From: Stenopsyche tienmushanensis | Lineage: Eukaryota > Arthropoda > Insecta > Trichoptera > Stenopsychidae | Assembly (NCBI GenBank): GCA_008973525.1 | Contig: WACJ01000124.1 | Span: forward strand, 992,001-1,056,000 | DNA: 64,000 nucleotides | Direction of reading: 5' to 3' | Shown: in pieces, positions 45,301 through 56,300 of the stretch | How the letters are laid out: every line of letters starts with the position of its first letter | Position numbering within the stretch: position 1 is the first letter of the stretch | Notes under the pieces: generated by a model | Database searches by the model: none | The model's input: the letters and a program-made list of their open reading frames with translations, nothing else | What the model was told of the DNA's origin: nothing | Position numbers and translations under genes: made by a program

Positions 45301-47728
45301 CTTTGGCACGGCGCGAACGGGCATTGTGTAAAAATAAATAATTATTTGGGAACGGTGTCAAAAGATGTTGACAATTCGGAATGTCAATGATCGGAAATTG
45401 GCGGTCAAAGGCCATAAGGGAAGCAACCACCCGGCTTAGAGCCAGCGGTGTGATGCTTGCCAGCTGGCGGCCAAAGACCGCAAGGGGGTTACATGGGACC
45501 CTTAATAATTGCGACATTAAGATCTTGTCGGGAACGGGGTTGGGGTCGTCTGGGAGCCACGAAAAGGTTATGCGTATAACTTTACGAGCGAGCTTTGAAT
45601 TAGGTCAATGGCACCATAAAAATGGTCCTCAAATGATAACCAGGCAAATTTTCACCACATCTTCCAGAATGACGCATTTTTGTGGCACTTAATAAAAATA
45701 TTTTCCTCAAAACTGATAAGTAATATCATTAGAAGATGATGACTCTGTATTATGCATTCCAAAAAGACCATTTAAAAAATAAAGCAGAATTATATCTGGC
45801 GGTTTATGGACTCTATATTAACCGTTTGAGTGCTAAGCAATTTTTGTAAAATCCTATTGAAAAGTGCTATGCATATTTTGATTACTCTAAAGCAGTGGTT
45901 CTTAAACAGGAGTCCGCGGATCCCTGGGGGTCCGCGAACCCATTTCCGGGGGTCCGCGAAGATATAAATAAAACATTTATCTGTAGTTGAACAAGATATT
46001 TTCGTGAAACTATTTACAGAAAACATTATAAGAAGCTCTATTTTGGCCAGGAAATGTTTGTTTGTTTGAAAAATTAAGTCACAAGGTTTGGGATGAGGTT
46101 CACCAAAAAAAAAAAATGTTCAAAAGGGGGTCCGCGAGAAAAAGTTTGCTCAAGAGGGGGTCCGCGAAGGAAATTTTGCTCTAAGAGGGGGTCCGCGGAC
46201 TACATAAGTTTAAGAAGCGCTGCTCTAAAGGAAAAAAAATATGGTGTCAAATAAAACGCATATATAGAAGAAATATGCATTATATGTATATAATGCATAA
46301 AATAGCATAAAAATGTACCGTTCTTATAAATTATGTGTGAGGTACCCCCGCAGAGCGCCAAAAACGTTCTGAAACTCGCGGCGATTTTGCGCTGCGTCGC
46401 ACTTTTCGATACAAATCGTCGCAGCGCAAAATCGCTGTTTAGCACTCTAACGGTTAAGACCTGAGCAGCTTTCATTTGGTCACTCATTGTTCTAAAATAT
46501 AGTCGGAGTTTCTTGTCAAGATTATCATTCTATTATTAATATATACAATTTTATTGTAATAAAGACATTGATAACGTTGTATTAAACTTTGCGCTTATAT
46601 ATTTTACATCTCATACAATAATGTTTTAATGGTGTAGGTTTTCTTTGTAATTTAATAGCTCATTCTTTTCGCTTTTGCTTTCATAAATTACATTAAAAAT
46701 ATTTTTATATCGTTCCCACGAGTGCAATAAAATATGAAACATTTTTTAAAAATTATTTATTAATTAAATATAAGTGTGTTTGTTCAAACGAAGTTTTAGT
46801 ATAATGGATTAGATCCTGGACATTTGCTATAAAAAATTTGAGTTCACCATACCAAAAATATTTGAAAGATCGAATATTTCTGATCTCCTAACTCTGACTC
46901 TGATTTCCCAACAATTTCTTATCTAAAATTCATATTTGTGTAATCCTATCCTATCTTAATCATATTGTAAGTAAATAAAAGGGCAAGTCTACCGCGATGA
47001 TATTGTTGCTGACATTTATAACAATTTTAGAAACCTGTAAATAAATATTATATAACACTGAAACTATGTTTTAGCTACTTAAAATAAATATTATTTACTT
47101 AATGCTTTGAAAATTGCAATACAATTTTAGCCACGTCTATCGAAGCCCTAGCCATCTTGTATCGAAAGAAGACGATGTTTATTTAACAAAAAATAGCATA
47201 AACTACTTGTAGACGAAGAAAGAAGTTTTATAGATTTTAATTTAATGCCGGTATATACAATTATTCAAATTTCGAAAATTGTTATTAATGTCTGCAACAT
47301 TGAAAGCTTGATAAACTGTAACTATCCTGGTTTACATTAAAACAAAATTAGCTTCATAGAAATGAGTGTGAAATTTCGATGTCGATGCCTCTCGTACTGT
47401 AAGACCACATGCAAATTTATTTGTCTGGAATGGTTTCTTTTATAGATCGCTTATATTCGATAACGAATATAGCACTATGAGAGGATTTGTATGCTAATAT
47501 TTTTGTTTGAAATATAGAAGGTTGAGATTTAATATCAATATTTCGCTTGGGTTATCAAACCATGATCTTAATTTGTTCTTTTTTTGTCTTTTGCAGAAGC
47601 ACACCGAGCTTTGGAGTTGTTGGAAGATTATCATTCAAAGTTAGTGAAACCGCAAGATAGACAGCTTCGCATCGCCATCGAACGAGTTATCAGGATATTC
47701 AAGTCTAGATTATTCCAGGCGCTATTAG
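33326..47728 (+). CDS. dlg1: Discs large 1 (MAGUK scaffold), first two coding exons
   Basis: Exon 1 is 33326-33344 (ATG, MPVRKQ plus one base) and exon 2 is 47597-47728 (132 bases, 44 residues). Together they read MPVRKQ then [16 protein letters not shown], and on to [20 protein letters not shown], the L27 domain start of DLG1 in animals. The phase carries a single base across the junction, giving the conserved glutamate. A donor 3 bases further (33348) is also possible and would add one residue. The next exon expected (IQEFYEL) is not in the window. DLG1 organises septate junctions and synapses with Scribble and LGL; its L27 domain binds other L27 proteins. Intron 1 is 14.25 kb and loaded with transposons. 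Confidence 0.9.
33461..33520. repeat. GT/GTGC microsatellite
   Basis: Sixty bases of alternating GT, broken by CG steps, 120 bases into dlg1 intron 1. Confidence 0.8.
33521..39100. other. dlg1 intron 1, first part: no gene seen
   Basis: AT-rich DNA without a credible exon. Small pieces recur elsewhere: 22 bases at 36241-36262 are identical to the inside of the element at 1030-2613; 36355-36410 resembles the SINE body near 62380-62440; 37200-37260 resembles 60600-60660; and 35715-35790 has GGTTTTCGTTCCGG-type MITE sequence like 59030-59175. Confidence 0.5.
39120..39420 (+). mobile_element. Possible LTR remnant
   Basis: GC-richer block with AATAAA at 39377-39382, followed by an end in TTAACA and then GTATCCGAAGTGGG, which resembles the primer-binding region just after an LTR in insect LTR retroelements. 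The 5' border is unclear, and no gag or pol frame follows. Confidence 0.35.
40253..40467. repeat. 65-bp minisatellite, 3.3 units
   Basis: Units start at 40253, 40318, 40383 and 40448 (partial), each beginning GCCAYGGAAT. Spacing is exactly 65 bases with 75-85% identity by eye. It forms the loop of the foldback element. Several overlapping frames on both strands come only from the repetition. Confidence 0.9.
40807..41152 (+). mobile_element. Non-autonomous Helitron, 346 bp
   Basis: Starts TCTTCTAATATATAAAAATG and ends GCCGGGTATTCGCTAG, inserted between A (40806) and T (41153). This is the Helitron pattern: 5' TC, 3' CTRR, A/T target, no target duplication, and GC-rich sequence just before the end. 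The inside contains two related copies of a segment (GCGCTGCCATATCGTTCCTT and GCGCTTCCATATCATTCATC). Confidence 0.82.
41280..43380. other. dlg1 intron 1, middle part: no gene seen
   Basis: AT-rich sequence. A minus-strand frame at 42076-41873 starts with a signal-like hydrophobic stretch, but it has no homologue I recognise and no splice context. Confidence 0.4.
43390..43786 (+). repeat. Left arm of a 4-kb inverted duplication
   Basis: Pairs in reverse with 46968-47345, about 80% identical by eye over nearly 400 bases, including ACCGGCATTAAATTAAAA, GATACAAGATGG and AACAATATCATC. Identity fades outside these limits on both sides. Confidence 0.8.
43971..44104. mobile_element. Small TTAA MITE, 134 bp
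   Basis: TTAA at 43967-43970 and 44105-44108. Ends CCTTTCCCTTACTGTG and, inverted, CCTTTCCTTCCCTGTG. A related piece (CTTTCCCTACCGGTGATGTA) lies near 55350. Confidence 0.75.
45350..45640. other. GC-rich patch of unknown origin
   Basis: Contains two near-copies about 85 bases apart (TGGCGGTCAAAGGCCATAAG at 45399-45418 and TGGCGGCCAAAGACCGCAAG at 45464-45483). It looks like an imported piece, perhaps a retroelement leader. No protein match is apparent. Confidence 0.3.
45822..46453. mobile_element. piggyBac-type MITE carrying a hAT MITE
   Basis: TTAA at 45818-45821 and 46454-46457. Ends CCGTTTGAGTGCTAAGC and, inverted, CCGTTAGAGTGCTAAAC. Includes the hAT MITE at 45893-46222 and a perfect 16-bp hairpin, GCGATTTTGCGCTGCG at 46381-46396 against 46420-46435. 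Confidence 0.75.
45893..46222. mobile_element. hAT MITE, 330 bp
   Basis: Same family as 14542-14851 (CAGTGGTTCTTAAAC to GTTTAAGAAGCGCTG). 8-bp duplication CTCTAAAG at 45885-45892 and 46223-46230. Confidence 0.88.
46787..46900 (+). mobile_element. tRNA-derived SINE
   Basis: Head TTTAGTATAATGGATTAGAT (box-A-like) is followed by CCTGGAC and, after about 25 bases, TTTGAGTTC (box-B-like), then a body with ATTTGAAAGATCG. The same head and body occur on the minus strand near 62597-62440. Confidence 0.6.
46968..47345 (-). repeat. Right arm of a 4-kb inverted duplication
   Basis: Inverse of 43390-43786. It ends about 250 bases before the dlg1 L27 exon, so the two arms could place a 4-kb loop in the transcript just upstream of that acceptor. 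Confidence 0.8.
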
Positions 47729-49459
47729 GTATAAATATTATTTCATATATACATATTTAGGAACGAAAATGTATTGATTTATTAAAAATTTACAAGCTCC
47801 CTCGGTAAAATAATTACGGATGTGACTAGAAAAACATCTCGTCGAATTATTTCCGTTTCAGTAACATCCACTTGACTGAAAAGCCTGCCATGGACATACC
47901 TATAATGGAAAATATGCCTGGGGCTAAAATTAATTTATATGCATCATGTAAATTATCGTTGAAGTGTCCGTCAATTGCAACAGGTATGACGAACATCGCT
48001 AAAATTTAATTAAACCCCCGAGAGGAAAGCACTTTAGCACTTTTTCCTCCCTTATTGGGGCCGCAAATTGAATTTCAACAGTTCGATCGTAAGAATTTAA
48101 TCATCCAACGTACGGATCTCATGCAAATAAAAACAAAACCCGATGGAGCTGTCGTGTTTGCCTTAACTAACTTTATTGTGACCCCAATGAAAAATCAATA
48201 AAGTAGATTAAATTTCATAAACACCCCCTCTATTTATAGGCATCCCGTATTTGCTCCGAAGGGTGCTGTTGGGTCAAGTGGAAACTGAATTTTATTTATA
48301 TATTATTATAATATATTCAAAATAACAACATGGCGGATAATGTGGGGAAAATTCGTCGCTTGTGACGATAATGAGCAAATTATTAAAATTTTATGCGAAA
48401 ATCGTCGCGAAAGGATGAGCTTTCGCGTGATGACATTTTGGCGAAATCGAGGAAAAATGTAAATTGCTCAAAACTTGCAAGCCCCCGAGACTCACCTTTT
48501 TTATGAATGTCTGCCATCAATTTGTGATTATCCTTTATTGGAGGAGAAAGCTTCTCCGAGACTAATTTACGTGTTCATCTCATCACCAAATTTAAATTCA
48601 TGGTGTTCGGATACCCATGTAAAGTCACGTAAATCGAGATTAATTTTCCATGTAAATCGAGCTCTCGAGGTAAATGAGAAATTGATCCATTATTTGCCGG
48701 ACAGATGAATTAATTATTTTAGATTAGATAAGATAAATAGATTAATAAAAAATAGATATAAAATAAAGATCTCTTGAAAATTATATATTGAGAGAAAGAT
48801 GAGTGCTCAATAATTTATCTGCCAGTATGATAATAATTAAGAGCGGATTGTCTTAATTTTCCAGAGCAATTTTTATTATTAATGTAAACTATCCTTAAAA
48901 CTTATTTCGGGCGAAGATACCAATAAGCTACTTATTTGAGTAAGAAAATTTAGAGGGAAAGCGAATCTTGTGAGAGCAACTTTTGAAGAAATTTGTCAGA
49001 AAATGGAACGATTGATTTTGGCAGGTGAAGGTGTCCCGATTTCCAGAGATTAATGGTATCCCATTAGGTCTATCAGGTCTTAAGCTACTGTAAAACTGCT
49101 CTCGATAATGTTGACTTATTTTTCCAAAGAACAGTTGATAAAAATGCTGTCAAGATTTGATAACAAAGACAAATATTGGATATATTACAGATATCCAAAT
49201 GGAGATTTTTGGAATGTCGGAAAGATTCCGATATTGCATTGAATATCACAATAAAAATCATTATTTATTGATTTTAGCTTGGGTTATTCTTGTAATAAAT
49301 ATGTAAATGCTATGATAAATCTTCACCGCATCTTCATAATGCAATTACTGCAGTTTTAATTTTTTGCCATATTTCATATTATTTTGATCTAGATATCGAT
49401 CTTCGTGGCCAAATGGTCCAAAATGGCATTTCCAGTGTTGTCAATCACAAAAAAGAGCT

Positions 49460-49842
49460 TAACGCTTTCGCGCGCGGCATCGTCATTTTAGCTCGTTTCC
49501 GTGAATCCGATTGCCGACGACATTCATGAATACGTATTAGTGCTTAAGCCATCGCCAAAACACACAATGAGTCAGTTATTCTCTCTCATGCTTGCCTCTT
49601 CACTTCACTAATCGTTTTTGGTGATAACATTCCAGCGATAAGACCGAACTTTTATTGCCGTCGAAACATTTATCATCAAGTAAATCGATCTACACGTTTT
49701 TTTTTTAATGTATTCTTTACACTTTTCAGTGACTTTCAACCATTGTATTTTTTTAATAATAAAACTATTTAAACCATCGCTAATACACACAATGAAAGGT
49801 CGATCATTCTGTATTAGAGTAATGGGAGTCGAAAGCACTTGT
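49460..49842 (-). mobile_element. Fragment of the same piggyBac family
   Basis: Reverse copy of roughly 19945-20340 of the piggyBac at 17868-21744: the transposase tail ([18 protein letters not shown] frame) and the 3' region. It has no ends and is cut on both sides. Confidence 0.8.
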
Positions 49843-50907
49843 TCTCAATATTTTTATTTTTTTTAACAACAATTTCATAAGTTTATTAAAAAAAATTAAA
49901 ATTTTCAAAAGAAAAATTCACAAAAAATAGTATAACAAACATGATGTGTTTTCTCATTCCTATTACCTTCCAGGATTAATTAAATAATAATTTTGAATAA
50001 AAGAGGATCCATATGTATACATTAATAGAAAATTTTAATATTTCCCCATGTTTTGACAAAATGACATGCAAAATATGTTGACGATTTATTGCGGCATTTA
50101 GATTTGACATTTGTTAACATTTAAATTGAATATCATTCCGTACGAAAATTTGAAAAGCCTTTCCTTTTCGTTGCTAGCATCGGTACTGTCCATCGTTCAT
50201 TGAAAATTGGCATTAAGCTTTTTAAGGCTCCGTCAGCCGTAATACTCTACCCTTGTAAGTTTTAATCCAATTAACGACGAGATTTGAACATTATCCATTC
50301 AACAGTGTAATATGGAAAACGGGCGGAAATGTAAAAACGCCAAGTTATATCATACAGCATGTATTGTATAACACCAAAACAACGCAAGAATGCAACAGTT
50401 GAGGCTCTTAAAACGAAGGAAACCACCTTAAGTGGAATTTCGTGTAAATATGCCATGAATTACAGAGGCGATTTTTTTTCTTCCCTTTGGAACGACAAAA
50501 GCATTTTCACGTAAGATTATACAGAGAAAAATTTAAATTCTGTGTAATGAGCCATTACACTGTTGAATGAAATGCCGCGCTCCCGAAAAAATGCTGTTAT
50601 TATGTTTCAAAATATTGGCACAGAGTGAATTTTATTTGATTCTATAAATACTATCGATTGTGATTCATCGATCGTAAATAAGCCGATTGGCAATATATCC
50701 ATCGACGTGGAATAATACGAATAGCCTTCGATTTGTATCGCATAAATATTGGGAGAGCGCATTGTAAATGGTCGAATGATCCATCGACATTTGATTACGA
50801 TTTCGTGGAAAATAAAAGTAGATTTTAACCCATGCCCGCTGGTAGTGGATCATTTTATACGTATACAAAATGTCATTGGAGAGCAACAGACAGATATTGT
50901 TATTTAA

Positions 50908-51282
50908 CCCCTCAAAGAGGTAAGACACAATGTTGTGTCCAAATTCCAGTGACTCATGAAGAGCATTTTTACACGTTGAGCTTGGAGACAGACAGAGACG
51001 GAGAGAGTATTTTGCGTACATCATACGATTGTATATATTGTTAACCCAAATTTATCGACCAATAATGATGTGTGAATGATATAATGAATCGATTTCAAGT
51101 GTATTGTTTATGTTTACGCGTAAAAATGATCGAATATTGTGTGTTTATTTATTTATATACAAGCTTCATACACGCTGCGACGGTCCTGATAGATAAGTGG
51201 ATTTGTACGGATGATAAGTGGCGGACAAGCAAATACAGCATCTAAGATTATGAAGATTTTAAATTAGCTCACTACTCAAAGG
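50908..51282. mobile_element. piggyBac-derived MITE, about 375 bp
   Basis: TTAA at 50904-50907, then CCCCTCAAAGAGGTA; the right end is CTCACTACTCAAAGG, but its TTAA has mutated. The body shares GAGCTTGGAGACAGACAGAG with 28413-28867. Confidence 0.7.
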
Positions 51283-53293
51283 TACGCGTGTGCCAAATAA
51301 CTGATATGCCTTCGATATGTAATTATTAAGTTTTCAATAGAAATAGATAGCATTTTGATAGATGTGCTAAATGACAAACAATCTTTGGCAAAATGGAACT
51401 AGAACGTGTTAATTTCTAGTAATTTGCATATTTATATATGCCATCATTGTTGACGGTTACCAATAAACGCTATGTACAAATCAATTACTACATATTAAGA
51501 GATACTCTTCTACCTAAAATTTCTACTCAAATAATCCTTTACAAATATATATTTGTGTGAGTTCAAATTAGGGCACAATGTAGTGAAAGCAGGTGGAAAT
51601 ATTAACTGAGTATTCAGAGAAGGATTGATTTGTAAAAGAATAACTCAAAGAGGGCAAAAACAATCTCAAAATAGGGAAGACAAATATGTTGGACAAGTGG
51701 GTGCCACATGAACTGTTAGAAGGCTAAAATTGAGTCGCTTAGAAGTTTTTTCTTCGTTGATAAATTCAAATACATAACAATAGTTGTTATTGACACTAAA
51801 ATAAGTAGAAGAAATTGACACGACAGTTTCTCTCCGAGTCTCCGATGACTAGTCTGAAAAAAAAATGCATCCAAGATTTGATTTGATGAAATATCAGCTA
51901 GTTTTGGCCTCCGTATTGTTGCGGGGGTATTGAAAAAGGAAGAACGGTTAATAATAAGAAAAGTTATAATTATGTTACTGCATGTTCCCACGGAAACACA
52001 AACGATAAATTGACGATATAAAGATGACGCAGTATTCCCCTCATCCATTTGATGTGGAATATCGAAATTATTAATTCTTTGTATGCTATGGATTTATTAC
52101 ATGTATGCTATTCCTAATAGGATCTTTGAATTACGACCTAAGAATTAGACCCATATAACATACAACTTATCTGAGTTGCTTATCTTTCGCCTTAAGTTTA
52201 CTACTGAATAGTTTCTTGTATAGTTGGCGAACTAACCTGCTGATAAATATTCTTCGACTTGAAAGCGTTAGAGTTAAATTGTATATATTTGATATAAACG
52301 CGAGAGATCGAGACAGTCTATTATACGGATTGAAAAATATTTGTAATAAACCATGGAATCATCAAAGTGTATTTTCATCCTCCACTCCTTTCATCTCCCA
52401 TTTCCTTCCGTGAAAATAACATGCTTTGAATGGATATATTAATACATACAAATATAAAGGTGCTTTGTGAGTATTTGTATTTGCTGCTTCCACAGTGCTC
52501 TGTATAGAATGAACGCTTAAGCTATTTTCGTTCTAAATATAAATCCATTGTTTCAACTTTGCTAAGGATGTACTTCAGTCGAACACTGAATATTGGACAT
52601 TCTACGGGTATTCACCGTATCGAAGATTCTCAAATGCTGAGAATCCAAATACAAAGCCTTAACTTAACTTGACATATTTTTGTACATCGATATATGTATT
52701 AAAATATGAAATATTCAGAATTTGTCATTGAAATTTTTTCGAAGCATTTCTAGCTAGTTTCCATAGATAAACATGTTTTTTTAAGCATGTCGGCCATTAA
52801 ACCTATTTAATTCTAGGCTTTTGATGTACGGATATTTTATTACAACTTCCCTAGAAGCCTCAGAGTTGAGTTTTATGTTGTGTAAATTTACCCTAACTTT
52901 ATATCCTGTAAATCACCCATGGGTTGCCATAAATGCATCACTCCTAGCTAGCATGTCATCAAATTTATTGTAGGCCAAGTATTACATTTATTGCATGATT
53001 TTTTTTAAATATTGTGTTTATTGCTTAAAAAATTATAAATCAAAGCAAAATTTATCACGCAAAAAATGGTGATTCAATAAAGAAAATTATTCGTTAAACC
53101 ATGTTTTATAATATATTGGGATGTGAATATGAAACAGGATATTCATAAGCAATTCTATATGATGTACATAATGAAACATAAAAATATGGGATAAGATAAG
53201 ACGAAGAAAAGGGATAAAAAGCTTAAATTACAAAAGCAAACTTAAAGATTTATTAGTAGTATTAATTTAGTATTAATCGATAGATAGTATTAA

Positions 53294-53339
53294 TAGTATT
53301 AATCGATATATAAAAGAATTTATATATCGATTAATACTA
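53294..53339. repeat. Perfect 21-bp hairpin with 4-base loop
   Basis: Left arm AGTATTAATCGATATATAAA (53295-53314) is the exact inverse of 53319-53338, with one further outer pair and loop AGAA. Degenerate copies of AGTATTAATCGATA lie just upstream (53255-53290). Confidence 0.8.
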
Positions 53340-56300
53340 CGTTCTATTAATATATTTTCATTAAATGCTATATATTTGTGCAATCTTCATGCATCCTTCA
53401 TAGGTTTTGGGATTTTTAATAACAGCTAGAGTGGAAAACAGCATTTTTTTCATGATGAAAATCATATTTTTATCATAGATTTTATTTCTGTGTTAAAATA
53501 ATTGGAGACTATAAACAATGTGGTAAAAGATATCTCAGAACTGGGTAATTGGGTACTATCATACAACATAAGGCAATTTATGGAACTACTCTGGTGCGTG
53601 GCTAATCAGCTTCTGTCATCTTTTGCATATTCAACGTACTACACACAATCAAGGCTTCTCAGTCGCTCGAACAAAGGGCCTATAAAATTATAATTTAAAA
53701 TATTGAATTAATCTCTATAAAATAAATATATTATATTGCCGAGAATGTGGTGTATGGAGCAAAAAACGAGAAATTAGGTCGCATTAACGTTATTAATGAT
53801 CAACAAATTCAAGAATGTCCAATTAAATGTCTGCACAAGATTAATTAAACAGCCATGTGAAAATATTTGCTTCTCTTAGAACAATATTTCCCCGTTCGCG
53901 AACCACTTGTGACAGTTTTGATTTTCCGCTGCAAACAATGAGAGCAGAATCCAGTGACAGCATCCGCATGATAAATATCAAACAACACCATTGAGTGAGC
54001 CTGTGACATCGCAAAGCGCCTGAATGTCACACAAAAATGTATATGAATATTCGAAATTACATTCAGTACGAGGGCATCGATATCCAATGTTCCTTGGGCC
54101 TATTCATTGTGCATTTGTTGAAGGACTGCAAAGTACGAGTAGGATGATCGTAAAATCTGAAATGAGAAAGCAAAACATTACAAAAAGGTGACATCAGTTA
54201 AAATTGTTTGGAATGTTAGTCGATTCGACTAATATGCCCTCTATTCTTAAGGTACATAATTATTAAGCTGGCTTTTTATATTTACTTATTCTTAAAATGA
54301 AAATGATTAGCATTTTATGGCAAGCTGTTTGTAGAAATTAAATTTTTAATGCAAATTTGAAATATAAACGAAACCATTGAACAATGCGATTAAATCGGAA
54401 AGCTTAAATCTAATAAGCCATCAGCTGAAAGTCTGTGATGTTGAAGTGTCCATTATGATGGCGAAGGGAAGACTCTTTGAATCAGATTTGGAAGCTTGCC
54501 GATCAAAGCAAAAGCAAAAAATTACATCAGCAGTGAAAATCAAAGACTTCAATATTCAATATTTATCAAATCAATTGATTTTCGAAAGTAGGCTGTTCAT
54601 CATAATTTTGATTATTTCAATGGTTTTAAATTAATGCCTAGGTTAAAATGTCGCCATAGATAATTAGACGAGCCCTGTCAAAGAATGACATTCAATTATT
54701 TTAGTTTAGGTCTCACTAATATATTTTTCCTCGTTTCATCCGCCGGTATTATATTCTGCTAAAGTTGATCAGATGTTGTGTAAAGGAAATAGAGGTACAT
54801 CCTCATTAGCTGCACAATAGTGTTGAATATCTAATTGTGGTTGTATGCATATTGTTAACCGTTTCGCAACTGAGCGTCGATTTTCATACCCGCTTAAAAA
54901 ACTGAGTTCCTCTTTACATCAATAATGCATTGTTAAAATTAGCCTATATATGTAGACATAATTAATATTTAGTTAGAATAGTCCATATAAAACCGTCAAA
55001 ATATGCTGGGCTTTACTATATATATTGCTCTATAAAGCATTGTTGTATATAGGGAATCCAGTCCCAGGATCTCGGGATCCCAGACAGTCTTAGGTGCTCA
55101 TGTATCTCGGGATTAGTAAGCGTAATCCCGAAAAATTCTAGATTGAAATTTTTATCTAACAGAAATCGTACACCTTACCAGCACGACGAAGGCTACAAAA
55201 TCGAGGCATTCCCGCCGAAATCGTGACACTTGGAAACAGTGGCATAACTACTAATCGGCGAGCTTAGGCGATGCCTAGGGGCAGTAAATGTCTAATCTAT
55301 TTATACATATATGCAGTACATATATGTTTTTTTCAAATTGCTATTTTAATCTTTCCCTACCGGTGATGTATTTACTACACCTCGACTCTAATAATGGGAA
55401 TATCGATATGAAATATAATATATACGGGGCTCAAAGTTTTTGTATTCCTCCGTAATATAATTACTAATCACATCAAAGTATTATATTATATAAGTATTTA
55501 TCTGCAGCGACAGAAATAAATAATTTGTCGGGAAATCCGTGTATATGAGAAAAATAATGACAATGCTGATCGTATTGATATATTTATAAATTTGATCTTG
55601 ATGAATAGGAGTTTAAGACATATTATATTCTACTTGGATAAGTTGATTTAACAAATTGTATTAGAATTTAAACTGGTTTGTTATTATAAGATTTACGATG
55701 TTGAATCCAGAGAAAGCCTTGAAGTACATAAAGGGTAACTACAAGTCAATAGAATCAGCTATTTTTTAGGCGTGTCAATATGCAATCATTGCTGTGGGAT
55801 TTTAGCAGCAATCCGTTTAAGTATTTATTTGCATGTTCTGTAATTAGATTACAGTTTATGACTTCTTCCGCATTGATTTAAAAATCGATAACGGTGCAAC
55901 AGTCCGCTCAGCGGGAGCTTTGCTCTTTTTTCGACTACCTCCAGTCTAATGCCTTTGCGAAATGGGGGATTCATCATCCCATGGGGGAAAATTGGATTTT
56001 TATACGGAATTGATATGTAATTCTTTGTCGTTCCAGATCTCGAACCTTCTTTTGCAAAGTGAATGACTTTATTATGCGTATTTCGACCCCTATTTTCGTT
56101 TGTGATCTTGTTTTTTGGTTGTTCGGGGCGAGGGTTTTTCTTGGGCAATTTTTTGCTTAGATCTTTTCAATCGCGTTTTTTGTTGACATTCACGTTTCTC
56201 AGACACACGGTCTTGCCCTGAGAGCACATTAGTATTTTTTTTTGCCATAGACACTCGCCTCCGTAGATAAAACTTATCTTCGAGATGTGTCAATCTCCAA

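Noticed and set aside
46787..46860. Functional tRNA gene
   Set aside because: Box-like motifs are present but no acceptor stem closes and the sequence runs into a shared repeat body, so it is a SINE head.
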